DNA of 64,000 bases from Pseudoglutamicibacter cumminsii (lineage in GTDB: Bacteria; Actinomycetota; Actinomycetes; Actinomycetales; Micrococcaceae): contig NZ_QFWG01000005.1 in assembly GCF_003143995.1 (NCBI RefSeq), positions 62,001 to 126,000 on the forward strand. Reading direction: 5' to 3'. Made by a program: the position numbers and the translations under genes. Positions 46,926-57,073 of the stretch are shown here, in pieces (within the stretch, counting starts at the first letter, position 1; every line of letters begins with the position of its first letter). The notes below the pieces were generated by a model. The model ran no database searches. It saw only the letters and a program-made list of their open reading frames with translations, and had not been told where the DNA came from.

Positions 46926-48334
46926 CCGGTCATCGTGGTGACGTCGAGCGCCTTGTCGAGGTCTGCCTCGGAGATCTTGCCTTCGCCTTCGCCAACGAAA
47001 CCGAGCGCAACGGTTGCCTCGCGAACGGTCATACCTTCGGCAACAGCCTTCTTAGCGATCTTCGCGGCGTTTTCGTAGCCGATGAACTTGTTCAGCGGGG
47101 TTACGACGGACGGCGATGCTTCAGCGAGGAAGCGTGCGCGGTCCTTGTTGACGTTGAGGTCGGTGATCATCTTGTCGACCATCACGCGGCACGTGTTGGA
47201 GAGCAAGCGGATCGACTCGAGCAGGTTGGCAGCCATGACCGGGATACCGACGTTGAGCTCGAACGCACCGTTGGTCGAGGACAGCGAGATGGTCGTGTCG
47301 TTACCGATGACCTGCGCGCACACCATGGAAGCGGCCTCGCAGATCACTGGGTTGACCTTGCCCGGCATGATCGAGGAACCTGGCTGGAGGTCTGGGATGT
47401 GCAGCTCGCCGAGGCCGGTGTTCGGGCCGGAACCCATCCAGCGTAGGTCGTTGTTGATCTTCAACAGCGAGTACGCGATGTTGCGAAGCTGGCCGGAAGC
47501 CTCAACCAGGCCGTCGCGGTTAGCCTGAGCCTCGAAGTGGTTGCGTGCCTCGGTGATCGGCAGGCCGGTGTTCTCCGCGAGGTTAGCGATGACCTTCTCA
47601 GGGAAGCCTTCAGGGGTGTTGATACCCGTACCAACAGCGGTACCGCCCTGTGGGACCTCAGCTACGCGCGGCAGGGAAGACTCAACGCGCTCAACGCCGT
47701 AAGCGACCTGAGCTGCGTAGCCGCCGAAGACCTGACCCATCGTCACTGGGGTTGCATCCATGAGGTGGGTGCGGCCGGACTTGACGACGTCCTTCCACTC
47801 AACGCGCTTCTTCTCGAGCGCCTCGGAGAGGTACTTGAGCGCTGGGATGAGGTCGTTGACGAGAGCGCCAGTGACCGCGACGTGAACAGAGGTTGGGAAC
47901 ACGTCGTTGGAGGACTGGGAAGCGTTGACGTGGTCGTTCGGGTGAACCTGGGTCTCGGAGCCGTTAGCCTTCAGCTCGCGGGTCGCAAGCTCTGCGATGA
48001 CCTCGTTGGTGTTCATGTTCGAGGACGTGCCGGAACCGGTCTGGAACACGTCGATCGGGAACTGATCGTCGTGCTTGCCAGCGATGATCTCGTCAGCTGC
48101 GTGAACGATAGCGTCAGCGATCTCCTGCGAGATCACGCCGAGTTCGAGGTTAGCCAGAGCAGCGGCGCGCTTGACCTGGGCCAGAGCGTGGATGTGCTGT
48201 GGCTCAAGCGTCTTGCCGGAGATCGGGAAGTTCTCAACTGCACGCTGGGTCTGTGCGCGGTACAGAGCGTCGATCGGTACCAGGACTTCGCCCATCGTGT
48301 CGTGTTCAGTGCGGAATTTAGGTGTTTCAGCCAT
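46913..48334 (-). CDS. fumC: class II fumarase
   Basis: The 473-aa tetrameric, iron-free fumarase converts fumarate to malate, following succinate dehydrogenase in the TCA cycle. The superfamily signature [11 protein letters not shown] (about 324-334) and the conserved [31 protein letters not shown] and [12 protein letters not shown] segments are intact. There is no ribosome binding site: TAAGAT at 48342-48347 lies 7 nt before the ATG. The gene end is partly duplicated downstream. The fumC and glpX neighbourhood matches the order in mycobacteria, with extra genes between. Confidence 0.97.
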   Translation of the reverse strand: MAETPKFRTEHDTMGEVLVPIDALYRAQTQRAVENFPISGKTLEPQHIHALAQVKRAAALANLELGVISQEIADAIVHAADEIIAGKHDDQFPIDVFQTGSGTSSNMNTNEVIAELATRELKANGSETQVHPNDHVNASQSSNDVFPTSVHVAVTGALVNDLIPALKYLSEALEKKRVEWKDVVKSGRTHLMDATPVTMGQVFGGYAAQVAYGVERVESSLPRVAEVPQGGTAVGTGINTPEGFPEKVIANLAENTGLPITEARNHFEAQANRDGLVEASGQLRNIAYSLLKINNDLRWMGSGPNTGLGELHIPDLQPGSSIMPGKVNPVICEAASMVCAQVIGNDTTISLSSTNGAFELNVGIPVMAANLLESIRLLSNTCRVMVDKMITDLNVNKDRARFLAEASPSVVTPLNKFIGYENAAKIAKKAVAEGMTVREATVALGFVGEGEGKISEADLDKALDVTTMTGRFN

Positions 48335-48341
48335 ACTTCAG

Positions 48342-48347
48342 ATCTTA
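48342..48347 (-). promoter_or_regulatory. -10-like box, leaderless fumC
   Basis: TAAGAT, 7 nt, then the fumC ATG; no convincing Shine-Dalgarno motif. Confidence 0.5.
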
Positions 48348-48465
48348 CCGCTCAGCTCTTTCATACGGACCAAATCCCGCCTACAGAACACCAAATTAAC
48401 GCTAGCTGTTAGCGAAATGTGAGCTGAGTCGACTGAATGCGTGTTCAGCCCACCAGCCTGCTTGC

Positions 48466-49086
48466 TTAGTCGACGGGATCGACGAGCTTGACCGTCCCCG
48501 TGTCGAGCGAATACACGGCGCCCACGATCTTGACCTTGCCGGCTTTCTCCGCACGGTAGAGAACGTGCGAGAGGTCGCGAAGGATCTTCACGGTGCGGCG
48601 GGTGTGGGCCTCAACGGCTCCGCTGAGTCCAGGGGTGGTTGCGTCTTCGCGGGCCTGAACCACGGAAGGGAGAATGCGTTCGACGAGAGCGGCGATGTTT
48701 CCTGGGGGAGTGTCACCGGAATCGAAGGTCGCTTTAGCGGCATCCACGGCGCCGCAGGATGTGTGGCCGAGCACCATGACGAGCGGCACCTGGAGAACCT
48801 CGACCGCGAACTCGATCGACCCGATCACGGTTTCACCCAAGGTGTGGCCAGCGGTGCGGATCGCGAACAGATCGCCGTAGCCCACATCGAACGCGTACTC
48901 CATCGGGACGCGGGAGTCCGAGCAGCCAACAACAGCTGCGATAGGGTGCTGTTCTTTACGCAGCAACTCGCGGCGGGACTTATCCGAATTAGGGCGCAAC
49001 GGGCGGTCCAAAGCGGCACGCTCAGCGCCTTCCAGCAGGACGGCGAGTGCTTCGTCTGGAGTGAGGGTTGGGTTGGTTGTAGGCAT
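48466..49086 (-). CDS. beta-class carbonic anhydrase
   Basis: The 206-aa zinc enzyme interconverts CO2 and bicarbonate. Zinc ligands and catalytic dyad are intact: VVGCSDSRVP (C-x-D-x-R, about 53-62) and VLGHTSCGAV (H-x2-C, about 105-114). GAGG 6 nt upstream decides the ATG at 49086; an in-frame start 27 bp upstream is less likely. The gamma-class homologue at 10.1 kb is unrelated in fold. It probably supplies bicarbonate for carboxylation reactions. Confidence 0.95.
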   Translation of the reverse strand: MPTTNPTLTPDEALAVLLEGAERAALDRPLRPNSDKSRRELLRKEQHPIAAVVGCSDSRVPMEYAFDVGYGDLFAIRTAGHTLGETVIGSIEFAVEVLQVPLVMVLGHTSCGAVDAAKATFDSGDTPPGNIAALVERILPSVVQAREDATTPGLSGAVEAHTRRTVKILRDLSHVLYRAEKAGKVKIVGAVYSLDTGTVKLVDPVD

Positions 49087-49160
49087 GTTGACCTCGTAGG
49101 TGCGGTCCCTCAAGTAGAGGGTGAATGGTTAGTGCCTATATTAGGGCGTGAACCGGTCCG

Positions 49161-49871
49161 TTACGGCGCGGATTTCTGAATGGTTTCGGCGACCTCCGGC
49201 AGGAAATCGGCGACGTCGTTGTTCATGGTGATGACGTAGGTGAAGCCGTTGATCTGTGCGACCCAGCTGGTCTTGCCTTTATCGCCCTTGCCGCCGCTTG
49301 AACGTTCAGTCCATTCGGTGTCGCTGATGGTGTGCTTTTGTCCGGTGGGGACGGAGCCGTCGGTTGCGAGGGTGACCCAGGAATCGTTGGCTTTGTCTGT
49401 CTGCTTGACGGCGGCGAACGCTTCGTCGCGGATCACGACGCCGAGGTCCCAGAACGCTACGCCGTCAGCGGTGCCCGGGTTCCAGCGGGCGTAGTTGACG
49501 TACCAGTCTTCGGGCAGATCTGGTGCGATCGCATCGAAATCTAGGGTTTCTTTGGTTTGTTGAGCGATCTGGGCGACGTCCACGCGGTCGTTGTATTCGT
49601 TCTTCTTGTTCGCGGGGTTGAGCAAGATGACCGGAAGTACGACGAGGATCGTCAGAACCGTCGAGATGATCATGCCCTTGATCGTTTGGTTGGCGCGATT
49701 GGCTTGTTTCTCCGTCAGCGGTGCCTTGAAGCCAGGTTCGCCGGGCAGCGGGGCGCTGTTAGGCGTTGCGGCATTAGTGGTTTCAGCCGCGCCGGTCTCA
49801 GCTGCTCCGGTGTCGTGAGGCTGTTTTTTCGCGTCGTCAGAATTCTCAAGCACGGCTCTATTGTCCACCAT
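49161..49871 (-). CDS. DUF4245 family membrane-anchored protein
   Basis: The 236-residue protein has a charged N-terminus of about 60 residues with Ala/Thr repeats (GAAETGAAETTNAATP), one membrane helix (about 64-82, MIISTVLTILVVLPVILLN) and an extracytoplasmic DUF4245 domain (APDLPEDWYVNYARWNPGTADGVAFW...TSWVAQINGFTYVITMN). The function is unknown; the family is usually encoded beside glpX, here separated by a BCCT gene. The ATG at 49871 lacks a binding site; TAAATT lies 6 nt before the next codon, GTG, which may be the true leaderless start. Confidence 0.85.
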   Translation of the reverse strand: MVDNRAVLENSDDAKKQPHDTGAAETGAAETTNAATPNSAPLPGEPGFKAPLTEKQANRANQTIKGMIISTVLTILVVLPVILLNPANKKNEYNDRVDVAQIAQQTKETLDFDAIAPDLPEDWYVNYARWNPGTADGVAFWDLGVVIRDEAFAAVKQTDKANDSWVTLATDGSVPTGQKHTISDTEWTERSSGGKGDKGKTSWVAQINGFTYVITMNNDVADFLPEVAETIQKSAP

Positions 49872-49905
49872 TCGAATTTAGTTGTGGAATTTGGTGTGAA
49901 GAGTG

Positions 49906-49939
49906 CGTGGGCCTCAGCTTCACAAAGCTGAGGCCCACG
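49906..49939. terminator. terminator after BCCT transporter gene
   Basis: A 15-bp stem (CGTGGGCCTCAGCTT, 49906-49920, with its complement at 49925-49939) and a CACA loop. It lies downstream of the BCCT gene on the minus strand and just upstream of DUF4245. Confidence 0.85.
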
Positions 49940-49975
49940 ATGGTCACGGCGCGGAGGTCATGGCTGGCATTCGCG

Positions 49976-52204
49976 CTACTTCACGTCGGTGTCGTTGTCC
50001 TTGCCTTTGCCGTGTTCCTCGCCCTGGCCAGCCTCGTTGCTGCCATCGGAAGCATCTGCTGCTTCTTCGATGATCGCGCCTTCCGGGACGTCGATGCCCT
50101 CGGCGAGGGCTTCCTGCGTGATGACGATGTCACCTGTCTCAGGGTCAACGAGCGATGGCTGCTGTGCGGCCGGCAGCGGTTTGCCGTCGTCGTCGAGGTA
50201 CAGGCCGGAATCGTAATCGAAGCCGATCGGGTTGCCGTCGGCGTCGGTGCGCGCGTACCAGTCGGTCAGCTCATCCGAGGTCGAATCGAAATCGTGGCCG
50301 GCAGCGTATTCGTTATCGGATTCGATAACGCCCAGCTCGAAGTTGTCGCCGTGTTCCTCAATACCGTGTTTGACGGCGTTAGAGAGCGCGGCGTCTTCGA
50401 ACTGCTGGCGAATCACAAGCGGGTCGGTCCGCATCTCTTTATAGAGCGCGATCGCCATGAGCCCGAGCACCACCGCGAACGGCAATGCCGTGATCGTAAT
50501 GAGATTCTGCAAGCCCTGAAGCGCCGTCTTACCGGCCATCAACAGGATCACTGCGGCGATACCGGCCATCAAGATCGCCCAGAACGCGGTAATCCAACGC
50601 TTAGGGTGCGGGTTACCGCGCTGCGAAAGCTGCGAATTCACGATCGACGCGGAGTCCGAGGTCGTGATGAAGAAGACCGCGAGCATCACAATCACGATCG
50701 GCGCGACGAACTGTGCGCCCGGGAGGTGATCAAGCACCACGAAGAAGATGTCTTCAGGTGCCGGGAGCTTATCGATGTCGTTGCCTGGGGCGATGTCACC
50801 GGCGGTGCGCTGGAGATAGATCGCGGTACCGCCCAGGATCGTGAACGCGAGCACGATGATCGAGGACGGGATAGCCAAGACGCCCACGACGAACTGGCGA
50901 ACCGTGCGTCCCTTGGAGATCTTCGCAACAAAGACGCCCACGAATGGCGCCCATGAGACCCACCAAGCCCAGTAGAACGTGGTCCATGCGGAAAGGAACT
51001 TGTTCATCTCTGGGGAGTCAGCGGTGGTTGCCGCGAGCATCGTCGGCAGTTCCGCGAAGTAGGTCGAAACAACACCAGGGATGATGTTGACCAGGAAGAT
51101 GGTCGGGCCAACGATGAAGAAGAACAGCGCAAGCGCCAGAGCCAACACGAGGTTGATGTTGGAGAGCCGCTTAATGCCCTTGCTTACGCCGGATACCGCG
51201 GACCAGATGGTTCCGATGGTCAGCAGCACGATGATGATGAGGGCAAGTTTGTTTGCGCCGGGGCTCCAGCCGGTCACGAGCTCGAAGCCTCGGCCGATCT
51301 GCAAAGCGCCGATGCCAAGGGATGCCGCGGTACCGAAGAGTGTTGCGATGATCGCGAGGCCGTCGATGATTCGTGCACGCACCGAGCTCGACGTTCCGCC
51401 CCACAGCGGGGTCAGGATCGAGCTCATGAGCGGGACCCGGCCGCGGCGGTAGGAAACGTACGCAACCGCGAGGCCCACGATGCCGTAGATAGCCCACGCG
51501 TTGAGGCCCCAGTGAAGCGCCGACTGCGCCATGGCCTTCTTGACCGCATCGACGGTTGCGGGGTCATATGCGCCCGGGCGAGGAGAGAGGTAGTACGTCA
51601 TCGGCTCGTAAGGGCCGAAGAAGATCACGCCGATACCGATACCAGCGCCGAACAGCATCGCTGCCCACGAGACCGTCGAGTATTCAGGCTTGTCACCTTC
51701 GAGGCCCAGTGGGATGCGCCCGTACTTGGTGAAAGCGAGCACCAACAGGTAGATCACGAGCACGATCGCGAGCGAGTTGAAGACCCACCCGAGGTTCGTC
51801 ATGATCCAGTTCAGCGCCGCAGTGGTCACCGAAAGCACCTGGTCAGGTTTCAGGACACCCCACACCACGAAGCCGATAATGGCAAGCCCGACTGTGATGA
51901 GCATCGGCTTGTCGACGCCGTAGCGGATCTTCTGATGATCAACGTCCACACCAGGAACCAATGCCGGGTGAATGTTGTGTGGGTAGCGGTTCATCTCGCC
52001 CAGGAACTGGCCGGCTTTGCGCCCCACGCTTTTCAGAGTCTGCCCGGCGGTCGGTTTAGGGCTGCGGCGTTCACGGTTTTCCGCGGTGAGCGGGTATCCC
52101 GGGTGTTCGGTCGATGCTGCTTTGGCAGCGCGCCGGCTCCGTTTCTTCTGAGTGCTCTCATCCGCTTGATTCGGTTGAGATTCGTGTCCATCCTCCGATG
52201 ACAT
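49976..52204 (-). CDS. BCCT family betaine/choline/carnitine transporter
   Basis: The 742-residue carrier has twelve predicted helices between about residues 95 and 590. The Gly-rich helix motif AGIGIGVIFFGPYEP (about 187-201) and the BCCT substrate-site signature FYWAWWVSWAPFVGVFVAKISKGRTVR (about 410-436) are present. Gly at the last position of the GxGxG segment is the pattern of sodium-coupled betaine carriers, an inference only. Both tails are long (about 95 and 150 residues) and charged; the acidic C-terminus might sense osmolarity, as in BetP. GAGGAGA precedes the ATG. It probably takes up osmoprotectants. Confidence 0.92.
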   Translation of the reverse strand: MSSEDGHESQPNQADESTQKKRSRRAAKAASTEHPGYPLTAENRERRSPKPTAGQTLKSVGRKAGQFLGEMNRYPHNIHPALVPGVDVDHQKIRYGVDKPMLITVGLAIIGFVVWGVLKPDQVLSVTTAALNWIMTNLGWVFNSLAIVLVIYLLVLAFTKYGRIPLGLEGDKPEYSTVSWAAMLFGAGIGIGVIFFGPYEPMTYYLSPRPGAYDPATVDAVKKAMAQSALHWGLNAWAIYGIVGLAVAYVSYRRGRVPLMSSILTPLWGGTSSSVRARIIDGLAIIATLFGTAASLGIGALQIGRGFELVTGWSPGANKLALIIIVLLTIGTIWSAVSGVSKGIKRLSNINLVLALALALFFFIVGPTIFLVNIIPGVVSTYFAELPTMLAATTADSPEMNKFLSAWTTFYWAWWVSWAPFVGVFVAKISKGRTVRQFVVGVLAIPSSIIVLAFTILGGTAIYLQRTAGDIAPGNDIDKLPAPEDIFFVVLDHLPGAQFVAPIVIVMLAVFFITTSDSASIVNSQLSQRGNPHPKRWITAFWAILMAGIAAVILLMAGKTALQGLQNLITITALPFAVVLGLMAIALYKEMRTDPLVIRQQFEDAALSNAVKHGIEEHGDNFELGVIESDNEYAAGHDFDSTSDELTDWYARTDADGNPIGFDYDSGLYLDDDGKPLPAAQQPSLVDPETGDIVITQEALAEGIDVPEGAIIEEAADASDGSNEAGQGEEHGKGKDNDTDVK

Positions 52205-52375
52205 GGTCTCTCCTCAAGGTATGGGTCCGTTCCTCATCATATAGAGAGATGTTTTTACGGCTAGTTACGCGGGATCTTCGGCTAGTCATGCTGAGCCTTT
52301 CCCTTGCAGGGGCATATGATGAACGTGAGGCATCATGCCGTTATTACTGCAAGCGAGAACACTGAAGAGGACTCC

Positions 52376-53398
52376 GTGACGCAAGAGCAGGACTACACCC
52401 AACTTTCCCCTAAGCTGTCCGTTTCGTCGGCCGTTCCTGACCGGAACTTGGCGATGGAGCTGGTCCGCGTGACCGAGGTCGCGGCGATCGCATCCGCCCC
52501 GTGGGTTGGCCACGGCGACAAGAACGCAGCAGACGGCGCGGCTGTCGATGCGATGCGTGCGATGCTCACGACCGTTGACTTCAACGGTGTTGTGGTGATC
52601 GGTGAGGGCGAGAAGGATGAAGCCCCGATGCTATTCAACGGCGAGCACGTGGGTTCCGGTAACGGCCCAGAGGCCGATGTTGCGGTTGACCCGATCGACG
52701 GTACCCGTTTGACCGCGCAGGGCCTGAATAATGCGCTGTCCGTGATGGCTGTTGCTGAACGCGGGACGATGTACGACCCTTCGGCAGTGTTCTACATGGA
52801 CAAGCTCGTGACCGGCCCGGAGGCCGCTGATTCGGTTGACCTGCGTTTGCCGATCGGCGAGAACATCCGTCGTGTGGCGAAGGCTAAGGGTAAGAAGCCG
52901 TCGCAGGTTACGGTGACCGTGCTGGATCGCCCTCGTCACGCTGACATGATCAAGGAGATCCGCGAGGCGGGCGCCCGTACCAAGCTGATCCTCGACGGCG
53001 ATGTTGCCGGCGCGATCGCGGCGGCACGCCCTGACTCGGGCGTCGACATGCTCGTGGGTATCGGCGGCACCCCTGAAGGCATCGTGACCGCGTGCGCTAT
53101 CCGCGCACTCGGTGGCGTGATTCAGGGCCGCTTGCACCCAACCGACGACGCCGAACGTGAGGCCGCGGAGAAGGCCGGCTTGGACGTCAACCAGGTCCTC
53201 TCGACCGAGGACCTCGTCACGACCGATAACTGCTATTTCGTCGCAACCGGTATCACCGAGGGTGACCTGCTGCGCGGTGTCCGCTACCGTGGCGACCGCA
53301 TCGTGACCCAGTCGCTCGTGTTGCGCGCCAAGTCCGGTACGGTCCGCGAAGTAACCGCTGAGCACCGCGCTGACAAGTGGGACGGATTCACCCGCTAA
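52376..53398 (+). CDS. glpX: class II fructose-1,6-bisphosphatase
   Basis: The 340-aa GlpX enzyme performs the key gluconeogenic step from fructose-1,6-bisphosphate to fructose-6-phosphate. The metal and substrate motifs are clear: [14 protein letters not shown] (about 62-75), [12 protein letters not shown] (about 90-101), and [21 protein letters not shown] (about 226-246). The GTG at 52376 is chosen because AAGAGG ends 5 nt upstream; an open frame continues upstream to 52304 but is not conserved. It is flanked by a terminator at 53428-53475. Confidence 0.95.
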   Translation: MTQEQDYTQLSPKLSVSSAVPDRNLAMELVRVTEVAAIASAPWVGHGDKNAADGAAVDAMRAMLTTVDFNGVVVIGEGEKDEAPMLFNGEHVGSGNGPEADVAVDPIDGTRLTAQGLNNALSVMAVAERGTMYDPSAVFYMDKLVTGPEAADSVDLRLPIGENIRRVAKAKGKKPSQVTVTVLDRPRHADMIKEIREAGARTKLILDGDVAGAIAAARPDSGVDMLVGIGGTPEGIVTACAIRALGGVIQGRLHPTDDAEREAAEKAGLDVNQVLSTEDLVTTDNCYFVATGITEGDLLRGVRYRGDRIVTQSLVLRAKSGTVREVTAEHRADKWDGFTR

Positions 53399-53427
53399 TA
53401 CGGAGCACATCAAAAGCCGGAGTGCTT

Positions 53428-53475
53428 AACGTTGGTGGGGCGAGGATGAACCTTCATCCTCGCCCCACCAACGTT
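53428..53475. terminator. bidirectional terminator between glpX and manA
   Basis: A 23-bp perfect stem (arms 53428-53450 and 53453-53475, starting AACGTTGGTGGGGCG) with a minimal loop lies between the convergent genes. Confidence 0.9.
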
Positions 53476-53480
53476 TAACC

Positions 53481-53520
53481 CGTTATCTGGAAATCTAAGT
53501 CGCTACCTGGTGATCGTGGC
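53481..53520 (-). repeat. 20-bp degenerate copy of the manA 3' end
   Basis: Plus-strand units 53481-53500 and 53501-53520 align without gaps at 12 of 20 bases (shared CG-TA-CTGG). Each carries a manA-strand stop at the same offset: TAA at 53483-53485 and the real TAG at 53503-53505. Confidence 0.45.
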
Positions 53521-54774
53521 GGACGAGCCGGATGCAGCGGACGCAGGTTGCCGGTTGAGCGGGGTAGCGCACAGGTATGCGTGAGCATCCTCGTCCGCTT
53601 CGATCGAAAGCTCGCCTGCGGAGGCAGGGATGAAAGCGGACTCACCGCGGCCGAGCTGGATCTGGGTTCCATCGGCTCCGCGCACGGTGACGTTGCCCGC
53701 GAGCGCGATGATGCACGCCGGGCCCCGCAGTGAAATGTTCCCGGACGAGGCTCCCTTGATACGCACAAGCTCGAACTCGTCGAACTCGGTCGAGTACAGC
53801 TCGATGCCTGGCTTCTCTTGGTCTGGGCGAACCCACGTCGGTTCGAGTGAAGCGAAACGGACGATCGACATCAGCTCGTCAACGTTGATGTACTTGGAGG
53901 TCATTCCGCACCGCAAGACGTTGTCGGAGTTGCCCATGACCTCAACAGCAGTCCCGTGGAGGTATGCGTGGAGGTTCCCGGCTTGCAGTGCAACAGCTTG
54001 GCCTGGTTCAAGCTCAACATAGTTCAGTAGCAAGGACACCAGCACGCCGGAGTCGCCTGGATATTTCTGGTTGAGCCACGGAAGCAACGGAAGCATCGCG
54101 TCAACAGTACGAGCAGCTTCTTCGTCACGTTCAACGATCTGCACGGCGTCTGCAACAACGTCAGAAATGTTTTCAACCCCAGTCAACAAAAATGACAGGG
54201 CCGATTTGTAGTCCCGGTGCATCAAATGGGTAATGACAGTTTGCGCCACAGCTTGGGTGTCTTCACGTGAAGAATTGTCGCGGAGCAGAACCCAAGCAGG
54301 GATGCCTTTATCGGCAGACCGGAAGCCCGTCAACGCTTTGAATGGGGTGAGCGCAAGAATCATTTCCGGCTTAGGGCGTGGATCCTTGTACATCCGGTGT
54401 GGGGCATCGAGTGGAACACCCGAGCTCTGCTCGAGCATGAAACCAGCCTTCGCTTGCTGCGCGTCAGGGTGCACCTGCAACGACAGCGGAGCATCGGCAG
54501 ACAGAACCTTCATCAAGAAGGGGAGGCTAACGCACTCAGCAGGCTGAGAAGCAACAACCTCAGGTCCCAAGTTCTCTTCCGGGTGTTCTTTGAGAACATC
54601 CGTCAGCGAACGGCCATTGCTCAGCAAACGGCTAGGTGCAGCTGGGTGGGAACCAATCCACAGTTCCGCCTCTGGGCGACCAGTCGGGGCATGCCCCAAA
54701 AGTTCCGCGAGCGCGGTAGGCGAACCCCAGTCATAGTCGCGGATGGAATTCTCCAACTTCTCCACGGCTATCAC
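53503..54774 (-). CDS. manA: mannose-6-phosphate isomerase, class I
   Basis: The 423-aa zinc isomerase interconverts fructose-6-P and mannose-6-P, the entry to GDP-mannose made by ManC. Class I landmarks are IRDYDWGSPTALAELLG (about 11-27), AELWIGSHPAAPS, LSLQVHPD (zinc ligands Gln and His, about 97-104) and KPEMILALTPFKALTGFR (zinc Glu, about 134-151). AGGAGAC sits directly before the GTG at 54774. It lies 57 bp after the LCP gene on the same strand. Confidence 0.95.
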   Translation of the reverse strand: MIAVEKLENSIRDYDWGSPTALAELLGHAPTGRPEAELWIGSHPAAPSRLLSNGRSLTDVLKEHPEENLGPEVVASQPAECVSLPFLMKVLSADAPLSLQVHPDAQQAKAGFMLEQSSGVPLDAPHRMYKDPRPKPEMILALTPFKALTGFRSADKGIPAWVLLRDNSSREDTQAVAQTVITHLMHRDYKSALSFLLTGVENISDVVADAVQIVERDEEAARTVDAMLPLLPWLNQKYPGDSGVLVSLLLNYVELEPGQAVALQAGNLHAYLHGTAVEVMGNSDNVLRCGMTSKYINVDELMSIVRFASLEPTWVRPDQEKPGIELYSTEFDEFELVRIKGASSGNISLRGPACIIALAGNVTVRGADGTQIQLGRGESAFIPASAGELSIEADEDAHAYLCATPLNRQPASAASGSSATITR

Positions 54775-54831
54775 GTCTCCTGACTTCTACTTGCAAACGT
54801 ACACCGCTAGGCTCGGCCGCTATAAGTCAGC

Positions 54832-56483
54832 TTAGCCCGCTTTGCACGAATCGTTGTTTTGAGCGATCTGCTCAATTCGGCCGGTGTCGCCGACGTACTC
54901 GAGTTCCTGCAGGTACTTCTCTGTAATCGGCGAACCGTCGCGTTGTGTTGTGATGACTTGATCATCCACCCCCAAAGAGGCCTCAGAGGAAGGTTCAGAT
55001 GAACTCTGTGTAACTTCCGGTTTAGATTTCGCAGAAGACTGTTCCCCAGAATTCTTCGAAGCCGCCTCTTTCTTCTTCGGTGCAGACTTGCTAGAGGCGT
55101 TCTCTTGAACCTTCGCGCCGTCGTCCGTTGCCTTAGCAACTAATTGATCAATGCGCTGATGAATCAGATCGTAATCAGGGTATGTAGAGAACAAATCCCC
55201 AGCTTACCGAAATCCGGGGCGCCCAATGTGAGCTTCAAGAACTTATGCTTCCGGGTCTTCTCAGCAAGGCCGATGAACGAGCCGAGCTGAGACTGCGGAA
55301 TGTTCGTGCGAACAATCTCTTCACCCGAATCCATAATCTGAGTGAAATTCGTCAAGACATTCTGCGGAGTGAACTGATTGATCATCGCCTGCTGCAAACA
55401 CTGCTGACGGCGAATACGGTGATAATCCGTCGTGAAGTCACGCGAACGCGCAAACCATAGCGCTTGCTTGCCCGTGAAATGATGCTCGCCAGGGCTGAAC
55501 CACTTGGTGCGCAAGCCCGTGTTCGGGTCCCGCTTCCCGTTATACGGAACCCAGCCACCCGACTCGATCGTCACGCCACCCAGCGCATCGATCAGGTGCT
55601 CGAAACCACCCATATCGACCGTCACATACATCTGAATCTTCAGCCCCGTGACAGCGCTGGCGGCCTCCATCGTCGCTACCGCGCCAGGGTCGTCAGTATC
55701 CGGATACTTGTCTGCATGCTGTTGCTCAACCGTTGGATAAATCGCGTTGAAAATACACGCGTCCCCACAGTTGAAACCGTTCGGATACACCTCGCGCATC
55801 GGTGAATCCTCAGGGAAAGGAGCGTTCTGAAGATTACGCGGAATGGAGATCACAACAGCCCGGCCGGACTTCGCATCAATCGACCACACCTGAGCCGAAT
55901 CCGGCCGCAAACCAACACGAGACTTACCCGCGTCTCCGCCCAAAACCAAAATGTTGTAGCGGCCGTCAATCGGATCAACGGCAGGACCCGACGCGAAAAT
56001 ACTTCCCAGAGTCGCCTTGCTCTTAAACGCAACATACGAGCCGTAACCCAAGCCACCCGTCGTCACGACCACAGCCAACACCGTGAACGCAGTGATGATC
56101 CCACGCATCCCCGGAGCCAGCATCGTAGGCTTCGTAATCCGGTACGTGTGCACAAACAGCAGCAGCCAGCCCAAGGCAAGCGCCGCAAGCACGACGCCCA
56201 CCAGAACCAAAACCCACGGCCGACTAAAGACATCGAGTAGCGAGCTGCGATTCATCAATGCCCACACGACCAACACGAGTAGCGCGACCCACACCGTTAT
56301 GGTGACGGTCAGAGCCTTGCGGCCCAACCGTTTATAACCGGTGACAAGCTGCGCACCACCCGGAACAAGCAACGTCAACAACCACAAAATCCAAGCACGC
56401 TTAGAGCGGCCGGGGGCGTTCAACTGTTCCGGATCAGGGACTGATTGCGTCTTTAAGAGCTGGGACGAATCGTTCACACTCAA
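54832..56483 (-). pseudogene. LytR-CpsA-Psr (LCP) family protein gene with a frameshift
   Basis: The main frame (56483 to about 55200) encodes four membrane helices (about residues 28-155) and an LCP domain: NILVLGGDAGKSRVGLRPDSAQVWSID (about 176-202), ISIPRNLQN, and KQALWFARSRDFTTDYHRIRRQQ with the conserved Arg cluster. LCP enzymes attach glycopolymers to peptidoglycan. After GAPDFGKLG the frame ends within 11 codons, but another frame continues the expected FSTYPDYDLIHQRIDQLVA and a Ser/Lys-rich tail to 54832. Adding one G to the GGGG at 55197-55200 (minus strand) restores the full gene (about 550 residues). Nearly all of the catalytic domain lies before the shift. The start is TTG 56483 or GTG 56477. 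Confidence 0.8.
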
Positions 56484-56503
56484 AACCTATATATAGCTAC
56501 GGC

Positions 56504-57073
56504 CTACTGCGCAGAAGACTCGGCGGCGCGCTTCTCAGACAGGGCACGGCCCTTAGCCTCAGCGCCCGCACGCATCTGCTCAGCATAATCAGCCAACGCG
56601 GCAGAAATACGCGACGCCTCCTCGCCAGCGCCGCAACCCAAAATCCGGGCCGCATACAAGCCAGCGTTCTTCGAGCCATCGACCGCCATCGTCGCAACCG
56701 GAACACCACCCGGCATCTGAACGATCGAGAGCAAAGAATCCAAACCATCAAGATTCTTCAAGCTCACAGGCACACCTATGACCGGCAGGGTCGTGACCGA
56801 CGCCAACATGCCCGGCAAATGCGCCGCGCCACCCGCGCCAGCGATGATGACCTCGAAACCCTTCGACTTCGCATCCGTACCGAACTGGATCATCTGATGC
56901 GGCATCCGGTGAGCCGAAACAACATCCACGAAATACGGGATACCCAACTCATCCAAAACATCAGCGGCCGCCGACATCGTAGGCCAGTCAGAATCCGACC
57001 CCATCACAATCGCAACGCGAGGCTGCTTCGCCCCACCAGAAACAACAGAGTTAGTAGAAACAACAGAGCTCAT
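56504..57073 (-). CDS. purE: N5-carboxyaminoimidazole ribonucleotide mutase
   Basis: The 189-aa class I PurE isomerises N5-CAIR to CAIR in purine synthesis. [14 protein letters not shown] (about 20-33), SAHRMPHQM with the catalytic His (about 54-62), and [15 protein letters not shown] (about 79-93) are intact. The C-terminal helix is extended by Ala/Glu-rich residues. It overlaps purK by 4 nt (ATGA), so the two enzymes that jointly convert AIR to CAIR are co-translated. LCP starts 20 bp downstream, perhaps from its own promoter (TATATA at about 56490). Confidence 0.96.
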   Translation of the reverse strand: MSSVVSTNSVVSGGAKQPRVAIVMGSDSDWPTMSAAADVLDELGIPYFVDVVSAHRMPHQMIQFGTDAKSKGFEVIIAGAGGAAHLPGMLASVTTLPVIGVPVSLKNLDGLDSLLSIVQMPGGVPVATMAVDGSKNAGLYAARILGCGAGEEASRISAALADYAEQMRAGAEAKGRALSEKRAAESSAQ

